Assembly: GCF_000426045.1 (NCBI RefSeq)
Contig: NZ_AUEP01000008.1
Location: 1-64,000 of the forward strand
Direction: 5' to 3'
DNA: 64,000 nt
Source: Marmoricola sp. URHB0036
GTDB lineage: Bacteria; Actinomycetota; Actinomycetes; Propionibacteriales; Nocardioidaceae
Under the pieces are notes generated by a model. That model saw nothing but the letters and a program-made list of their open reading frames with translations, was not told where the DNA came from and searched no databases. Position 1 is the first letter of the stretch, and each line of letters starts with the position of its first letter. The translations under genes were made by a program, and so were the position numbers. Shown here one piece after another: positions 8,881-19,206 of this stretch.

Positions 8881-9485
8881 TCGCGTTCGTGCGAGGGCGG
8901 GTGGCCACTCTCGGCCTGACCTCGGCCGTGCTGGAGGTGGGCGGAGTCGGCCTCGAGCTCCAGTGCACGCCGGACACCCTGGCCGGGTTGCGCACCGGCA
9001 CAGAGGCGACCCTGCCGACCAGCATGGTCGTGCGCGAGGACTCGATGACGTTGTTCGGGTTCGCCGACGAGGACGAGAAGCAGATGTTCGAGCTCGTGCA
9101 GACCGCCAGTGGGGTCGGCCCCAAGCTGGCCCAGGCGATGTTGGCGGTGCACCGACCCGAGACGCTGCGACGGGCGGTGGCCGGCGACGACGTCAAGACG
9201 CTCACCACCGTGCCGGGCATCGGCCAGAAGGGCGCGCAGCGCATCATCCTCGAGCTGCGCGACCGCATCGGCTCGCCCGGGCAGGTGTCGGGCCACGCCA
9301 CCGCACCGAGCAGCCGCTCCCTCGAGTGGCAGGGCCAGGTGCAGGCCGGCCTGATCGGCCTCGGCTGGTCGACCAAGGAGGCAGACCGGGCCGTCGCCGA
9401 CGTCGCGCCGGAAGCCGAGCAGATGGACACCCCCGACGTGGCCAGGCTGCTGCGGTCGGCCCTCCGCACGCTGAGCAAGGCCTGA
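8877..9485 (+). CDS. ruvA: Holliday junction branch-migration protein RuvA
   Basis: RuvA binds the four-way junction as a tetramer and loads RuvB. The 202 residues show the N-terminal OB fold (FVRGRV, about 4-9), two helix-hairpin-helix segments (SGVGPKLAQ near 78 and PGIGQKGAQ near 110) and the flexible linker plus C-terminal RuvB-contacting domain. It overlaps ruvC by four bases and is five bases from ruvB, so the three are one SOS-controlled operon. Confidence 0.97.
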   Translation: MIAFVRGRVATLGLTSAVLEVGGVGLELQCTPDTLAGLRTGTEATLPTSMVVREDSMTLFGFADEDEKQMFELVQTASGVGPKLAQAMLAVHRPETLRRAVAGDDVKTLTTVPGIGQKGAQRIILELRDRIGSPGQVSGHATAPSSRSLEWQGQVQAGLIGLGWSTKEADRAVADVAPEAEQMDTPDVARLLRSALRTLSKA

Positions 9486-9489
9486 GTCG

Positions 9490-10575
9490 ATGAACGAGTC
9501 CGAGCTCGACGAGGCCGAGCTGGCCTACATGACCAGCCGCCCGCTCACCACGGCCGACGCCGACGGTGACGAACGCGTCGTCGAGGCGGCGCTCCGGCCG
9601 CGCACGCTCGCCGAGGTCGTCGGGCAGGAGCGCGTCCGCGAACAGCTCTCCCTGCTGCTCGAGGCAGCGCGTGCGCGGCAGCGGGTGCCCGACCACGTGC
9701 TGCTCAACGGCCCGCCCGGGCTCGGCAAGACCACCCTCGCCATGATCGTGGCCGCCGAGATGAGCGCGCCCCTGCGACTGACCAGCGGGCCGGCGATCAC
9801 CCACGCCGGCGACCTGGCAGCGATCCTCTCCGGCCTCAACGACGGTGACGTCCTGTTCGTGGACGAGATCCACCGGATGTCGCGGCCGGCCGAGGAGATG
9901 CTCTACATGGCCATGGAGGACTTCCGCGTCGACGTCGTCATCGGCAAGGGGCCGGGGGCGACAGCGATCCCGCTGGAGATCCCGCCGTTCACCTTGGTCG
10001 GGGCCACCACCCGCGCCGGCTTGCTGCCGAGTCCACTGCGCGACCGGTTCGGCTTCACCGCACACCTCGAGTTCTACGAGCCCGCGGACCTCGAGAGGAT
10101 CGTCCGCCGCTCCGCAGGGCTGCTCGACGTCGAGCTCCAGCCCGACGGCGCCTCGGAGATCTCCCGGCGGTCGCGGGGCACGCCGCGCATCGCCAACCGG
10201 CTGTTGCGCCGGGTCCGCGACTTCGCCCAGGTACGCGCCGACGGCGTGGTCACCCGCGACCTGGCTCGGGCAGCGCTCGAGCTCTTCGAGGTCGACGAGT
10301 CCGGACTCGACCGGCTCGACCGAGCCGTGCTCGACGTCCTCTGTCGGCGCTTCGGTGGCGGTCCGGTCGGCGTCAGCACCCTCGCCGTGGCCGTCGGCGA
10401 GGAGCGCGAGACCGTCGAGGAGGTCGCCGAGCCGTTCCTGGTCCGCCGTGGCCTGCTGGCGCGTACGCCGCGCGGACGGGTGGCCACCGCAGCCGCCTGG
10501 GCACATCTCGGCATGACCGCGCCGGAGAGCGCCTGGAACGCCGACCCGACGCTCTTCGAGACAGAGTCCGACTGA
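9490..10575 (+). CDS. ruvB: Holliday junction branch-migration ATPase RuvB
   Basis: RuvB is the hexameric AAA+ motor of branch migration. The 361-residue protein has Walker A GPPGLGKT (74-81), Walker B LFVDEIH (122-128), sensor [10 protein letters not shown] and a C-terminal winged helix that ends in RTPRGR. An acidic N-terminal extension of about 25 residues is usual in actinobacteria. Confidence 0.98.
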   Translation: MNESELDEAELAYMTSRPLTTADADGDERVVEAALRPRTLAEVVGQERVREQLSLLLEAARARQRVPDHVLLNGPPGLGKTTLAMIVAAEMSAPLRLTSGPAITHAGDLAAILSGLNDGDVLFVDEIHRMSRPAEEMLYMAMEDFRVDVVIGKGPGATAIPLEIPPFTLVGATTRAGLLPSPLRDRFGFTAHLEFYEPADLERIVRRSAGLLDVELQPDGASEISRRSRGTPRIANRLLRRVRDFAQVRADGVVTRDLARAALELFEVDESGLDRLDRAVLDVLCRRFGGGPVGVSTLAVAVGEERETVEEVAEPFLVRRGLLARTPRGRVATAAAWAHLGMTAPESAWNADPTLFETESD

Positions 10576-10622
10576 TCCCGAGCCCGGGTGAGCCGGAGTC
10601 CGACTCCTCCCGTGATGCCAGT

Positions 10623-10628
10623 TACACT
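10623..10628 (+). promoter_or_regulatory. -10 element TACACT before yajC
   Basis: TACACT lies in the 145-base gap after ruvB and would give a leader of about 85 bases for the yajC-secD-secF operon. A small CACC/GGTG hairpin follows it. Confidence 0.4.
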
Positions 10629-10720
10629 TCACCTTCGGTGCCTGACCGGACTTCGCCGCGCGATCTGGCCGGAGTCGGCGCACCCAAGGACCTTGTTCCC
10701 TCGTATTGGAGACGTGAGAC

Positions 10721-11050
10721 GTGCCTGCCTACGCGCAGCTGCTCGTGATTGTCGCGGCGATGATCGCCTTCTGGGCCATCGTGATGCGCCCGGCGCGCAG
10801 CCAGCAGAAGAAGGTGGAGCAGCTGCAGCGGGACCTCGAGGTGGGGGACGAAGTCGTCCTGTCCGCGGGGATCTTCGGGACCATTCGCTCGTTGAGCGAC
10901 ACGCGGGCCGAGATCGAGGTGTCTCCGGGCACCGTCCTCACAGTGGCCCGCCAGGTCGTCGTACGCCGTGTCGAGGACCTGCCTGACTCCGCGGACTCCG
11001 CACCCACCGACCCGAGCGAATCGACCGGTCCCACCCAGGCCGAGGACTGA
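10721..11050 (+). CDS. yajC: preprotein translocase accessory protein YajC
   Basis: YajC is a small inner-membrane partner of SecDF. The 109-residue sequence has one N-terminal membrane helix (about 4-22), then the conserved basic/glutamine stretch RPARSQQKK and a short beta-rich domain with GDEVVLSAGIFG. The acidic tail is disordered. The GTG start has GGAGAC eight bases upstream. It is 14 bases from secD. Confidence 0.93.
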   Translation: MPAYAQLLVIVAAMIAFWAIVMRPARSQQKKVEQLQRDLEVGDEVVLSAGIFGTIRSLSDTRAEIEVSPGTVLTVARQVVVRRVEDLPDSADSAPTDPSESTGPTQAED

Positions 11051-11064
11051 GGAGAACCAACACC

Positions 11065-12753
11065 GTGGCGAAGAAGACCCCCCGGCCGGGCCGGACGCTG
11101 CTCATCTTCGGGCTGGCGATCCTCGTCCTCTACGGGCTGGCCGCGCTCGGACAGACCTGGAAGCCTCGCCTGGGGCTGGACCTCGAGGGCGGCACCCGGA
11201 TCACGCTGTCGGCGGTCGAGAAGGGCGTCACTCCCACGAAGCTCAAGCAGGCCGCCGCCATCGTCGAGGCGCGCGCCAACGGCAGTGGTGTCTCGGAGTC
11301 CGAGGTCTCCACCTCGGGTGACCGCAACATCATCGTCGAGATCCCCGGCAAGAACGCCTCCAACCTCGTCGACTCGGTCAAGCGCACGGCCCAGCTGCGC
11401 TTCCGCATCGTGGCCGGCTCGCCACAGCCGGGCCGACCGGCAGCCTCGCCCAGCGCGTCCCCGAGCCCGTCTGAGAAGGCATCTCCGTCGGCCACCCCGT
11501 CGAAGAAGCCCACCAGCAAGAAGAGCGCCAACCCGGCCTCGCAGAACCCTCGTCCGGCGCCGTTCGCCGCACCTCGGGCGACGACCAGCCCGTCGCCGGT
11601 CACTCCCTCGACACCGCCCGCCTCGCAGGCGCCGACGACCACCGCCAAGGGAGCCCCGGTGACCAACCCGGTCGCCTGGGCGCAGAACCCGGGGGAGGAG
11701 TGGCTGAAGAAGTTCGCCGCCTTCGAGTGCCCGGACAAGGGCAAGGCGGCCGCCCCCGTCGCTGACAACCCCAACCAGCCGCTGATCACCTGTGACGACA
11801 AGGGCCAGAAGTTCCTGCTGTCCAACGCCGTCATCGAGGGCACCGACCTCAAGTCGGCCTCCTACGGCATCCCGCAGAACGGCACGACGTACGCCGTCAA
11901 CCTGTCCTTCAAGGGCAAGGCCCCCGAGGTGTTCGGCAAGGTCAGCACCCAGCTCCACGACAACAACGGCACCTTCGCGATCGTGCTGGACGGCCAGGTC
12001 GTCTCCTACGCCGGCGTCAACGAGCCGATCCTGGACGGCAACGCCCAGATCACCGGCGACTTCAGCGAGTCCGAGGCGCGCTCGTTGTCCAACTCCCTGA
12101 AGTACGGCGCCCTCCCGCTGCGGTTCAGCACCAGCGTCGAGACCATCGGTCCGTCGCTCGCCGGAGACCAGCTCTCCGCGGGGATCTACGCCGGCATCAT
12201 CGGGCTCGTGATCGTGATGATCTACTGCATGATCTACTACCGCGGCCTGGGACTCGTGGTGGTCGCCTCGCTGATCATCGCCGGCATCGTGACCTACGGC
12301 GTCGTGCTCGTGCTCGCCAAGTCCGCCGGCTTCACACTCACCCTTCCCGGCATCGCCGGTCTGATCGTCGCCGTCGGCATCACCGCCGACTCGTTCATCG
12401 TCTACTTCGAACGAATACGTGACGAGATGCGCGAGGGTAGGTCCATGCGGGTGGCAGTCGAGACGGGTTGGGCGAGAGCCAGGAACACCTGCCTCGCCGC
12501 GGACGCCGTCTCGCTCCTCGCGGCGGTGGTCCTCTACATCTTCGCCATCGGGGTCGTCCGCGGGTTCGCGTTCGCGCTCGGCGTCAGCACCATCATCGAC
12601 GTCGCGGTGTTCTTCTGGTTCACCAAGCCGACCATGACGATCCTGGCGCGCTACACGTTCTTCAACAGCGGCAGCCGCTTCTCGGGGCTGTCCCGCTCGT
12701 CGCTCGGCATCGACGAGGGACCGCACGTCCACGTCGCTGGAGGGAGGGCCTGA
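11065..12753 (+). CDS. secD: protein translocase subunit SecD
   Basis: SecD with SecF uses proton motive force to complete protein export. The 562-residue protein has a first membrane helix (about 10-28), the GLDLEGGTRI motif of the first periplasmic domain (near 34-43), and five further helices from about 370 onward with the conserved GITADSFIVYFERIRDE segment. Residues about 125-205 are an insertion rich in Pro, Ser, Thr, Lys and Ala, predicted to be disordered; similar linkers occur in actinobacterial SecD. The stop shares one base with the secF start. Confidence 0.97.
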   Translation: MAKKTPRPGRTLLIFGLAILVLYGLAALGQTWKPRLGLDLEGGTRITLSAVEKGVTPTKLKQAAAIVEARANGSGVSESEVSTSGDRNIIVEIPGKNASNLVDSVKRTAQLRFRIVAGSPQPGRPAASPSASPSPSEKASPSATPSKKPTSKKSANPASQNPRPAPFAAPRATTSPSPVTPSTPPASQAPTTTAKGAPVTNPVAWAQNPGEEWLKKFAAFECPDKGKAAAPVADNPNQPLITCDDKGQKFLLSNAVIEGTDLKSASYGIPQNGTTYAVNLSFKGKAPEVFGKVSTQLHDNNGTFAIVLDGQVVSYAGVNEPILDGNAQITGDFSESEARSLSNSLKYGALPLRFSTSVETIGPSLAGDQLSAGIYAGIIGLVIVMIYCMIYYRGLGLVVVASLIIAGIVTYGVVLVLAKSAGFTLTLPGIAGLIVAVGITADSFIVYFERIRDEMREGRSMRVAVETGWARARNTCLAADAVSLLAAVVLYIFAIGVVRGFAFALGVSTIIDVAVFFWFTKPTMTILARYTFFNSGSRFSGLSRSSLGIDEGPHVHVAGGRA

Positions 12754-13979
12754 TGGGCCGGCTCAGCAGGCTCGGCAACGACCTCTACGACGGTGACGTC
12801 TCGATCGACTTCGTCGGCCGCAAGTGGCTCTGGTACACCATCTCCGGGATCATCGTGCTGCTCGCCGTCGCGGGGCTCTACTTCAAGGGCCTCAACTTCG
12901 GCATCGAGTTCGAGGGCGGCGTCGAGTACAACGTCAGCGTCGCTGCGGGCGACGCCAACCAGGCCAACGTCGACAAGATCGCCACCGCCGTGGCCGACAC
13001 CGGCATCGACGCGGCCGCCTCCCCGATCGTGAACACCTCGGGCGAGACGATCCGCGTGCAGACCGAGGGGCTCAGCAGCGACCAGGCCGACCAGGTGACG
13101 CAGGCGATCGCTCAGGCGGTCAACGTCGACGCCAAGAACGACATCTCGGCCACCGAGGTGGGCGCGAGCTGGGGTGAACAGGTCGCGAAGCGTGCGCTCA
13201 CCGGCCTCGTCGTCTTCCTCGTCCTGGTGGTGCTGTTCATCTGGGCCTACTTCCGCGAGTGGAAGATGTCGGTGGCGGCCATCGTGGCCTTGGCGCACGA
13301 CATCGTGATCACGATCGGCGTCTACGCCCTCTCGGGGTTCGAGGTCACGCCGGCGACGGTCACCGGTCTGCTGACGATCCTCGGCTTCTCGCTCTACGAC
13401 ACCGTGGTCGTGTTCGACAAGGTGCGCGAGAACACCAAGAACCTGAGCAAGGGCCGACGTACGTACGCCGAGCTGGCCAACCTCGCGGTCAACCAGACGC
13501 TGGTGCGGTCGATCAACACCTCGATCGTCGCGTTGCTCCCCGTCGGAGCGATCCTCTACGTCAGCGTCGTGACGCTCGGGTCGGGCGCGCTGAAGGACCT
13601 CTCCCTTGCCCTCTTCGTCGGCATGGCCGCCGGCGCCTACTCGTCGATCTTCATCGCGACCCCGCTCGCCGTACAGCTGAAGAGCAACGAGAAGGAGATC
13701 ACCCAGCAGGACGCCCGCGCCAAGGCGCGCTCCCGCCGGGAGGTCGACCGCTACGCCAACGTGCCGTCGTTCTCCGAGGGGATGCCGGTGCACGACGAGG
13801 ACGACGACGTCCACCCCGAGACCGACGAGACCACGGAGCGTCCGGCCCGGGCTCCCCGACGGCCCGAGGCCTCCGGCTCCGGGCGGGTGGTGCCGACGTC
13901 GAAGAAGCCGCTGGGCGGCACCGGCTCGGCCGGGCGCGCCCAGCCGACGCGCCAGCCGCGCTCCAAGCGCAACAAGTGA
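12753..13979 (+). CDS. secF: protein translocase subunit SecF
   Basis: SecF is the partner of SecD in the export complex. The 408-residue protein has the N-terminal helix, GLNFGIEFEGG motif near 45-55, and five C-terminal membrane helices with the SLYDTVVVFDKVREN signature. The C-terminal 100 residues are a charged cytoplasmic tail rich in Asp, Pro and Arg, ending in RSKRNK. The ATG overlaps the secD stop (TGATG) and has a GGAGGG Shine-Dalgarno. Confidence 0.97.
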   Translation: MGRLSRLGNDLYDGDVSIDFVGRKWLWYTISGIIVLLAVAGLYFKGLNFGIEFEGGVEYNVSVAAGDANQANVDKIATAVADTGIDAAASPIVNTSGETIRVQTEGLSSDQADQVTQAIAQAVNVDAKNDISATEVGASWGEQVAKRALTGLVVFLVLVVLFIWAYFREWKMSVAAIVALAHDIVITIGVYALSGFEVTPATVTGLLTILGFSLYDTVVVFDKVRENTKNLSKGRRTYAELANLAVNQTLVRSINTSIVALLPVGAILYVSVVTLGSGALKDLSLALFVGMAAGAYSSIFIATPLAVQLKSNEKEITQQDARAKARSRREVDRYANVPSFSEGMPVHDEDDDVHPETDETTERPARAPRRPEASGSGRVVPTSKKPLGGTGSAGRAQPTRQPRSKRNK

Positions 13980-13986
13980 GCCGTCG

Positions 13987-14541
13987 ATGACCGTGAGCGA
14001 GGCCGAGGGCCTCAGTGACCTCATCGCCTCGCGGGTGCGGGACATCGCCGACTTCCCGAAGCCGGGGGTGACCTTCAAGGACATCACCCCGATCCTCGAC
14101 GACCACGTGGCCTTCACCCTGGTCGTCGACGCCCTGGCCCGGGCCGGTCGGGACGCCGACGGCGAGGTCGTGGTCGACAAGGTCGTCGGCATGGAGGCAC
14201 GCGGCTTCATCCTGGCCGCGCCGGTGGCGCTGTCGCTGGGCGTCGGCTTCGTGCCGGTCCGCAAGCCCGGCAAGCTGCCGTGGAAGACCCGCGCGGTGAG
14301 CTATGACCTCGAGTACGGCAGCGAGACCCTCGAGATGCATCTCGACGCCCTCGACGAGGGCGACCGCGTCCTGGTCATCGACGACGTGCTGGCGACCGGC
14401 GGGACCGCGCGTGCGACCGCCGACCTCGTCGAGCAGGGGGGCGGCACCGTGCACGCCCTGGCCATGCTCCTGGAGCTGAGCTTCCTCTCCGGCCGCGAGG
14501 CGATCGGCGACCTGCCGCTGACCGTGCTGCACACGGTCTGA
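13987..14541 (+). CDS. apt: adenine phosphoribosyltransferase
   Basis: Apt salvages adenine to AMP using PRPP. The 184-residue protein has the PRPP-binding loop VLVIDDVLATGGT (128-140) and the adenine-site segment MEARGFILAAPV (69-80). It starts seven bases after secF and precedes rel, the same secDF-apt-rel order as in mycobacteria, which places purine salvage next to (p)ppGpp metabolism. Confidence 0.96.
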   Translation: MTVSEAEGLSDLIASRVRDIADFPKPGVTFKDITPILDDHVAFTLVVDALARAGRDADGEVVVDKVVGMEARGFILAAPVALSLGVGFVPVRKPGKLPWKTRAVSYDLEYGSETLEMHLDALDEGDRVLVIDDVLATGGTARATADLVEQGGGTVHALAMLLELSFLSGREAIGDLPLTVLHTV

Positions 14542-14574
14542 CCGTCGACGCCCCGACCCCCTTCCCGTCGCAAC

Positions 14575-14580
14575 TAGACT
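14575..14580 (+). promoter_or_regulatory. -10 element TAGACT before rel
   Basis: TAGACT ends 28 bases before the rel ATG, which also has a purine-rich AGGGAAGGGA Shine-Dalgarno. This suggests a separate rel promoter inside the apt-rel gap. Confidence 0.45.
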
Positions 14581-14608
14581 TGCCACCTGAGCTCGAGGGA
14601 AGGGACGG

Positions 14609-16927
14609 ATGGCCGAAGACCGGGTGGTGACGGACCCCGCCACTGAGGGGACCGAGAGCGCTGCGCCGCAGGAGCGATCCTCGCTCACCGGCCGCGGCGT
14701 GCGCGCGCGCCTTGCCCGGATCGGCACCCGGAGCTCCGTCGGCAACCCGGTGCTGGAGCCACTGTTCCGCACCGTCCGGGCCAACCACCCGAAGGCCGAC
14801 CTGGCCCTGCTCGAGCGCGCCTACGACACCGCCGAGAAGTACCACCACGGCCAGACCCGCAAGAGCGGCGACCCCTACATCACGCACCCGCTCGCGGTGA
14901 CCACGATCCTGGCCGACATCGGCATGACCGAGCCGACCCTCGTGGCGGCCTTGCTGCACGACACCGTCGAGGACACGGCGTACACCCTCGACCAGCTGCG
15001 CTCCGACTTCGGTGACGAGGTCGCGCTGCTGGTCGACGGCGTGACGAAGCTCGACAAGGTCAAGTACGGCGACTCCGCGCAGGCCGAGACCATCCGCAAG
15101 ATGATCGTCGCGATGAGCAAGGACATCCGCGTCCTGGTCATCAAGCTCGCCGACCGGCTGCACAACATGCGCACCCTGCGCTACGTCAAGCAGGAGACGC
15201 AGGAACGCAAGTCGCGCGAGACCCTCGAGATCTACGCGCCGCTGGCCCACCGGCTGGGCATGAACACCCTGAAGTGGGAGCTCGAGGACCTCGCCTTCGC
15301 GACGATGCACCCGAAGATCTACGACGAGATCGTCCGGCTCGTCGCCGAGCGGGCGCCGTCGCGCGACCAGTTCCTGGCCGAGGTCATCACCCAGGTGGAG
15401 AAGGACCTGCGCAGCTCCAAGATCAACGCGCGGGTGACCGGGCGACCGAAGCACTACTACTCGATCTACCAGAAGATGATCCACGGCGGCCGCGAGTTCT
15501 CCGACATCTACGACCTCGTCGGCATTCGCATCCTCGTCGACAGCGACCCCGAGTGCTACGGCGTGCTCGGCGTACTGCACAACCGGTGGAACCCGCTTCC
15601 CGGCCGGTTCAAGGACTACGTCGCGATGCCGAAGTTCAACATGTACCAGTCGCTGCACACCACCGTGATCGGCCCGTCCGGCAAGCCGGTCGAGATGCAG
15701 ATCCGGACCATCGGCATGCACCGTCGCGCGGAGTACGGCGTCGCCGCCCACTGGAAGTACAAGGAGGACGTGCGCGCCGGCACCGAGGGCAAGGCACCCG
15801 ACGCGAGCGAGTCCGACATGCAGTGGCTGCGGCAGCTGCTCGACTGGCAGCACGAGGTCGACGACCCGGGGGAGTTCCTGGACTCGCTGCGCTTCGAGAT
15901 CAACAGCGCCGAGGTGTTCGTGTTCACGCCGCGTGGCGACGTGATCGGCCTGCCCAACGGCTCGACGCCGGTCGACTTCGCCTACGCCATCCACACCGAG
16001 GTCGGCCACCACACCATCGGCGCCCGGGTCAACGGCCGGTTGGTGCCGTTGGAGTCCGGCCTCGAGCACGGCGACGTGGTCGAGGTGTTCACCTCCAAGT
16101 CCCCGAACGCCGGGCCGTCCCGCGACTGGCTGCAGTTCGTCAAGTCACCACGAGCCCGCAGCAAGATCCGCCACTGGTTCACCAAGGAGCGGCGTGAGGA
16201 GGCCATCGAGCAGGGCAAGGAGCAGATCGGCCGCCTCCTTCGCAAGGAGGGCCTGCCGCTCAAGCGGGTGATGACCCACGAGTCGCTCACCCAGGTCGCC
16301 AACGAGCTGCGGGTCGCCGATGTGTCAGCCCTGTACGCCGCGGTCGGCGAGGGCAACCTGGGAGCCCAGACCGTCGTACGCAAGGTCATCGAGGTGTCCG
16401 GTGGCGACGCGGGAGCAGCGGAGGACCTCGCCGAGGCCGTCACCATCACCCGTCCGCGCCGCCGGAGCTCCGCCGGTCACGACTCGGGTGTGGTGGTGAA
16501 GGGTGCGACCGACGTACTCGTGAAGCTGGCGCGATGTTGCACCCCCGTCCCCGGCGACGAGATCCTCGGCTTCGTCACCCGCGGCGACGGCATCTCGGTG
16601 CACCGCCGCGACTGCACCAACGCCACCCAGCTGCTCAGCCAACCCGAACGACTCGCCGACGTCGAGTGGGCTCCGACCTCGCAGTCGACCTTCCTGGTGC
16701 AGATCATGGTCGAGGCCCTCGACCGGGCCCGGCTGCTCTCCGACATCACCATGGCCCTCTCGGACCAGCACGTGAACATCCTCTCCGCCAGCCTGACCAC
16801 CAACCGCGACCGCGTGGCCAAGAGCCGCTTCGCCTTCGAGATGGGCGACCCCAAGCACCTCGGCGCCATCCTCAAGACCGTCCGTCAGGTGGACGGAGTC
16901 TTCGACGCCTACCGGGTCACCCACTAG
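14609..16927 (+). CDS. rel: bifunctional (p)ppGpp synthetase/hydrolase Rel
   Basis: Rel makes and degrades the stringent-response alarmone. The 772-residue protein is complete: HD hydrolase domain with HDTVEDT (H117-D118), synthetase domain (about 270-400, with [13 protein letters not shown] and the IYDLVGIRI segment), TGS domain (about 430-500), the helical and zinc-finger-like region with RCCTPVPGD and HRRDC (about 640-680) and a C-terminal ACT/RRM domain (about 695-772). Hydrolase and synthetase motifs are both intact, so it is bifunctional. A 92-bp palindrome separates it from the convergent DUF349 gene. Confidence 0.98.
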   Translation: MAEDRVVTDPATEGTESAAPQERSSLTGRGVRARLARIGTRSSVGNPVLEPLFRTVRANHPKADLALLERAYDTAEKYHHGQTRKSGDPYITHPLAVTTILADIGMTEPTLVAALLHDTVEDTAYTLDQLRSDFGDEVALLVDGVTKLDKVKYGDSAQAETIRKMIVAMSKDIRVLVIKLADRLHNMRTLRYVKQETQERKSRETLEIYAPLAHRLGMNTLKWELEDLAFATMHPKIYDEIVRLVAERAPSRDQFLAEVITQVEKDLRSSKINARVTGRPKHYYSIYQKMIHGGREFSDIYDLVGIRILVDSDPECYGVLGVLHNRWNPLPGRFKDYVAMPKFNMYQSLHTTVIGPSGKPVEMQIRTIGMHRRAEYGVAAHWKYKEDVRAGTEGKAPDASESDMQWLRQLLDWQHEVDDPGEFLDSLRFEINSAEVFVFTPRGDVIGLPNGSTPVDFAYAIHTEVGHHTIGARVNGRLVPLESGLEHGDVVEVFTSKSPNAGPSRDWLQFVKSPRARSKIRHWFTKERREEAIEQGKEQIGRLLRKEGLPLKRVMTHESLTQVANELRVADVSALYAAVGEGNLGAQTVVRKVIEVSGGDAGAAEDLAEAVTITRPRRRSSAGHDSGVVVKGATDVLVKLARCCTPVPGDEILGFVTRGDGISVHRRDCTNATQLLSQPERLADVEWAPTSQSTFLVQIMVEALDRARLLSDITMALSDQHVNILSASLTTNRDRVAKSRFAFEMGDPKHLGAILKTVRQVDGVFDAYRVTH

Positions 16928-16935
16928 GCAGCTTG

Positions 16936-17027
16936 GCGGTTTGGCCGGGCGACTGGCCAACCTTCGAGTGGAGGGGTGAAATTTCACCCTTCCAGTGACA
17001 GTTCGGCCGGGCGCCCGGCCAAACCGC
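16936..17027. repeat. 92-bp centred palindrome between convergent genes
   Basis: The outer arms GCGGTTTGGCCGGGCG (16936-16951) and its complement (17012-17027) are perfect over 16 bp. The core GGGTGAAATTTCACCC (16974-16989) is a perfect 16-bp palindrome with the same centre. Overall 37 of 46 positions pair. A further local palindrome, GGCCGGGCGCCCGGCC, lies at 17005-17020. It ends nine bases after rel and five before the DUF349 stop, so a bidirectional terminator role is likely, though it is far longer than needed. Confidence 0.85.
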
Positions 17028-17032
17028 GGCCC

Positions 17033-18331
17033 TCACGAGAAGTCTGAGGCTGCCTTTCTCGCCATCTCGAGGAACTGCTGGCGCGAGGCGAGGTTCTCCT
17101 CGAGCTCCCTGATCTTGCGGTCGTCGCCCGAGGCGCGAGCCTTGTCGAGGTTGGTCTCGATGTCGGAGATGGCGCGCTCGAGCTGGCCGAGCATGTCGTC
17201 TGCGCGGGCGGACTTCTCGGGGTCGCTGCGACGCCACTTGTCGTCCTCGACCGAGCGGATGGCCTGCTCGACCTTCCGGATGCGGCCCTCCAGGGTCTTC
17301 ATCTGGTCGCGGGGGACCTTGCCGGCGGCGTCCCACCGGTCGGCGATGTCGCGGAAGGCGCGCTTGGCGGCCTCGAGGTCGGAGACCGGCAGCAGCTTCT
17401 CGGCCTCGACGAGCAGCTCCTTCTTCTTCTCGGCGTTGGCCTCGAACTCGCGGTCCTGCTCGGCGTTGGCGGCGTCGCGGGCTCCGAAGAAGGTGTCCTG
17501 GGCGGCGCGGAAACGCTGCCAGAGGTCTTCTTCGACCTCGCGCGGCGCCGCACCGGCGGCTTTCCAGTCCGACATCAGGGCGCGGAACCGGCTCGACGTC
17601 GGACCCCAGTCGGTGGAGGTGCTCAGCTCCTCGGCCTCCTTGAGCAGCCGCTGCTTGACCACCCGCGCGCCCTCGCGCTTCTCACCGAGCTCGGCGAAGT
17701 GGGTCTTGCGACGGCGCGTGTACGACGTGCGCGCGCTCGAGAACCGGTGCCACAGCTCGTCGTCGCGCTTGCGTTCGAGACGGGGGAGTGCCTTCCACTC
17801 CTCGAGGAGGTCACGCAGCCGGTTGACCCCGTTGCGCCAGTCCTTGCCCTGCGAGATCTTCTCGGCCTCGGCGACGATCTCCTGCTTGCGGGTGTGCGCC
17901 TCCTCCAGCTTGCGGGCCCGGTCGGCCCGCCGCTGTCCACGCTGCAGTCCGATCAGCGGTCCGAGCGCGTCGAGGCGGGCACTGAGCCCGACGACGTCGC
18001 CGACCGCATTGGGCTCGACGAGCTGGGCGGCGACCTTCTTGATCGACTCCGTCGCCTCGTCGGGGGTGAGCGCCTCGGCCCGCACCCGCTGCTCGAGCAG
18101 CTGCACCTCGAAGGCCAGGGCGTCGAAGCGCCGGGTGAAGAACGCCAGCGCCTCCTCGGGAGTGCCCTCGGGGTACTGACCGACCGCGCGTTCGCCGTCG
18201 GCCGTGCGCACGTAGACGGTGCCGTCCGGGTCGACCCGGCCCCACTCGCTCGTCAGCCCCCCGACCTGTCCGCTGTCGCTGGCGGTCTGGCCCTGGCCGT
18301 TCCCGTCGGGGGAGTTGCCCTGCGCGGTCAC
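17033..18331 (-). CDS. DUF349 coiled-coil protein
   Basis: This 432-residue, strongly charged protein consists of repeated DUF349 helical units of about 70 residues (for example LWQRFRAAQDTFFGARDAAN and LWHRFSSARTSYTRRRK), flanked by long predicted coiled coils. No enzyme motif is present. DUF349 proteins are cytoplasmic and their role is not settled. The N-terminal 40 residues are Gly/Gln/Asp-rich. The GTG start faces the divergent metallo-hydrolase across a 160-base promoter region. Confidence 0.85.
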   Translation of the reverse strand: MTAQGNSPDGNGQGQTASDSGQVGGLTSEWGRVDPDGTVYVRTADGERAVGQYPEGTPEEALAFFTRRFDALAFEVQLLEQRVRAEALTPDEATESIKKVAAQLVEPNAVGDVVGLSARLDALGPLIGLQRGQRRADRARKLEEAHTRKQEIVAEAEKISQGKDWRNGVNRLRDLLEEWKALPRLERKRDDELWHRFSSARTSYTRRRKTHFAELGEKREGARVVKQRLLKEAEELSTSTDWGPTSSRFRALMSDWKAAGAAPREVEEDLWQRFRAAQDTFFGARDAANAEQDREFEANAEKKKELLVEAEKLLPVSDLEAAKRAFRDIADRWDAAGKVPRDQMKTLEGRIRKVEQAIRSVEDDKWRRSDPEKSARADDMLGQLERAISDIETNLDKARASGDDRKIRELEENLASRQQFLEMARKAASDFS

Positions 18332-18491
18332 GTTGCAGCACCTGCTTCTTCGTCGTCCCGGAGTCGTCCGGTGTTGAGGTTAGGCGCCCTCATCGTAGCC
18401 ATGCCCGGTGCGTCCTTCGGGGACAGTAGGCTGGGTCCCGTTCCCATCACGGCCCCATCACGGCTGGACCCCCGACGCAGGAGACGAGACG

Positions 18492-19205
18492 GTGCTGATC
18501 GCAGGCTTCCCGGCCGGTCCGTGGGGCACCAACTGCTACGTCGCCGCCACCGGTCCGGGCACCGAGTGTGTGGTGATCGACCCGGGCAAGGACGCCGCCG
18601 AGGGAGTGGCCCGTGTCGTGCGTGAGCAGAAGCTGAAGCCGGTGGCCGTGCTGGTCACCCACGGCCACGTCGACCACATGTGGTGCGTCGCTCCGGTCGC
18701 CGGCACCTACGACGCCACGGCGTGGATCCACCCCGACGACCGGCACCTGCTCGCGAACCCGATGGCCGGCATGTCGGCGGAGACGACGGCGATGCTGCTC
18801 GGCGGGAAGTACGAGTTCGCCGAGCCCGACCGCGTCGAGGAGCTCACCGACGCCCAGACGCTCGAGCTGGCCGGCCTCGAGTTCGTCGTCGACCACACCC
18901 CCGGGCACACCGAGGGATCGGTCACCTTCCGCACGCCGTACGACGACCCGGAGATCGCCGAGGTGATGTTCTCCGGTGACCTGCTCTTCGCAGGCTCGAT
19001 CGGGCGCACCGACCTCCCCGGCGGTGACCACCCGACGATGCTGCGCAGCCTGCGCGAGAAGGTGCTGACCCTGCGCGACGACATCGTGGTGCTCCCCGGT
19101 CACGGCGAGCAGACCAGCATCGGCCGCGAACGCGCGTCGAACCCCTACCTGCTCGACCTGATCGACGATCACCAGGGCACCAGCCCGGTCACTCGAGGTC
19201 TTTGA
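18492..19205 (+). CDS. metallo-beta-lactamase-fold hydrolase (glyoxalase II-like)
   Basis: The 237-residue protein has the metal motif THGHVDH (H57, H59, D61, H62), the further ligands in HTPGHTEG, FSGDLLF and LPGHGE, so a complete binuclear site. It is close to YcbL/glyoxalase II-type thioester hydrolases and occupies the place of Rv2581c beside hisS. Substrate is inferred only. The GTG at 18492 follows AGGAGAC; a TAGGCT -10 lies at 18427-18432. hisS starts one base after its stop codon. Confidence 0.88.
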   Translation: MLIAGFPAGPWGTNCYVAATGPGTECVVIDPGKDAAEGVARVVREQKLKPVAVLVTHGHVDHMWCVAPVAGTYDATAWIHPDDRHLLANPMAGMSAETTAMLLGGKYEFAEPDRVEELTDAQTLELAGLEFVVDHTPGHTEGSVTFRTPYDDPEIAEVMFSGDLLFAGSIGRTDLPGGDHPTMLRSLREKVLTLRDDIVVLPGHGEQTSIGRERASNPYLLDLIDDHQGTSPVTRGL

Positions 19206-19206
19206 G

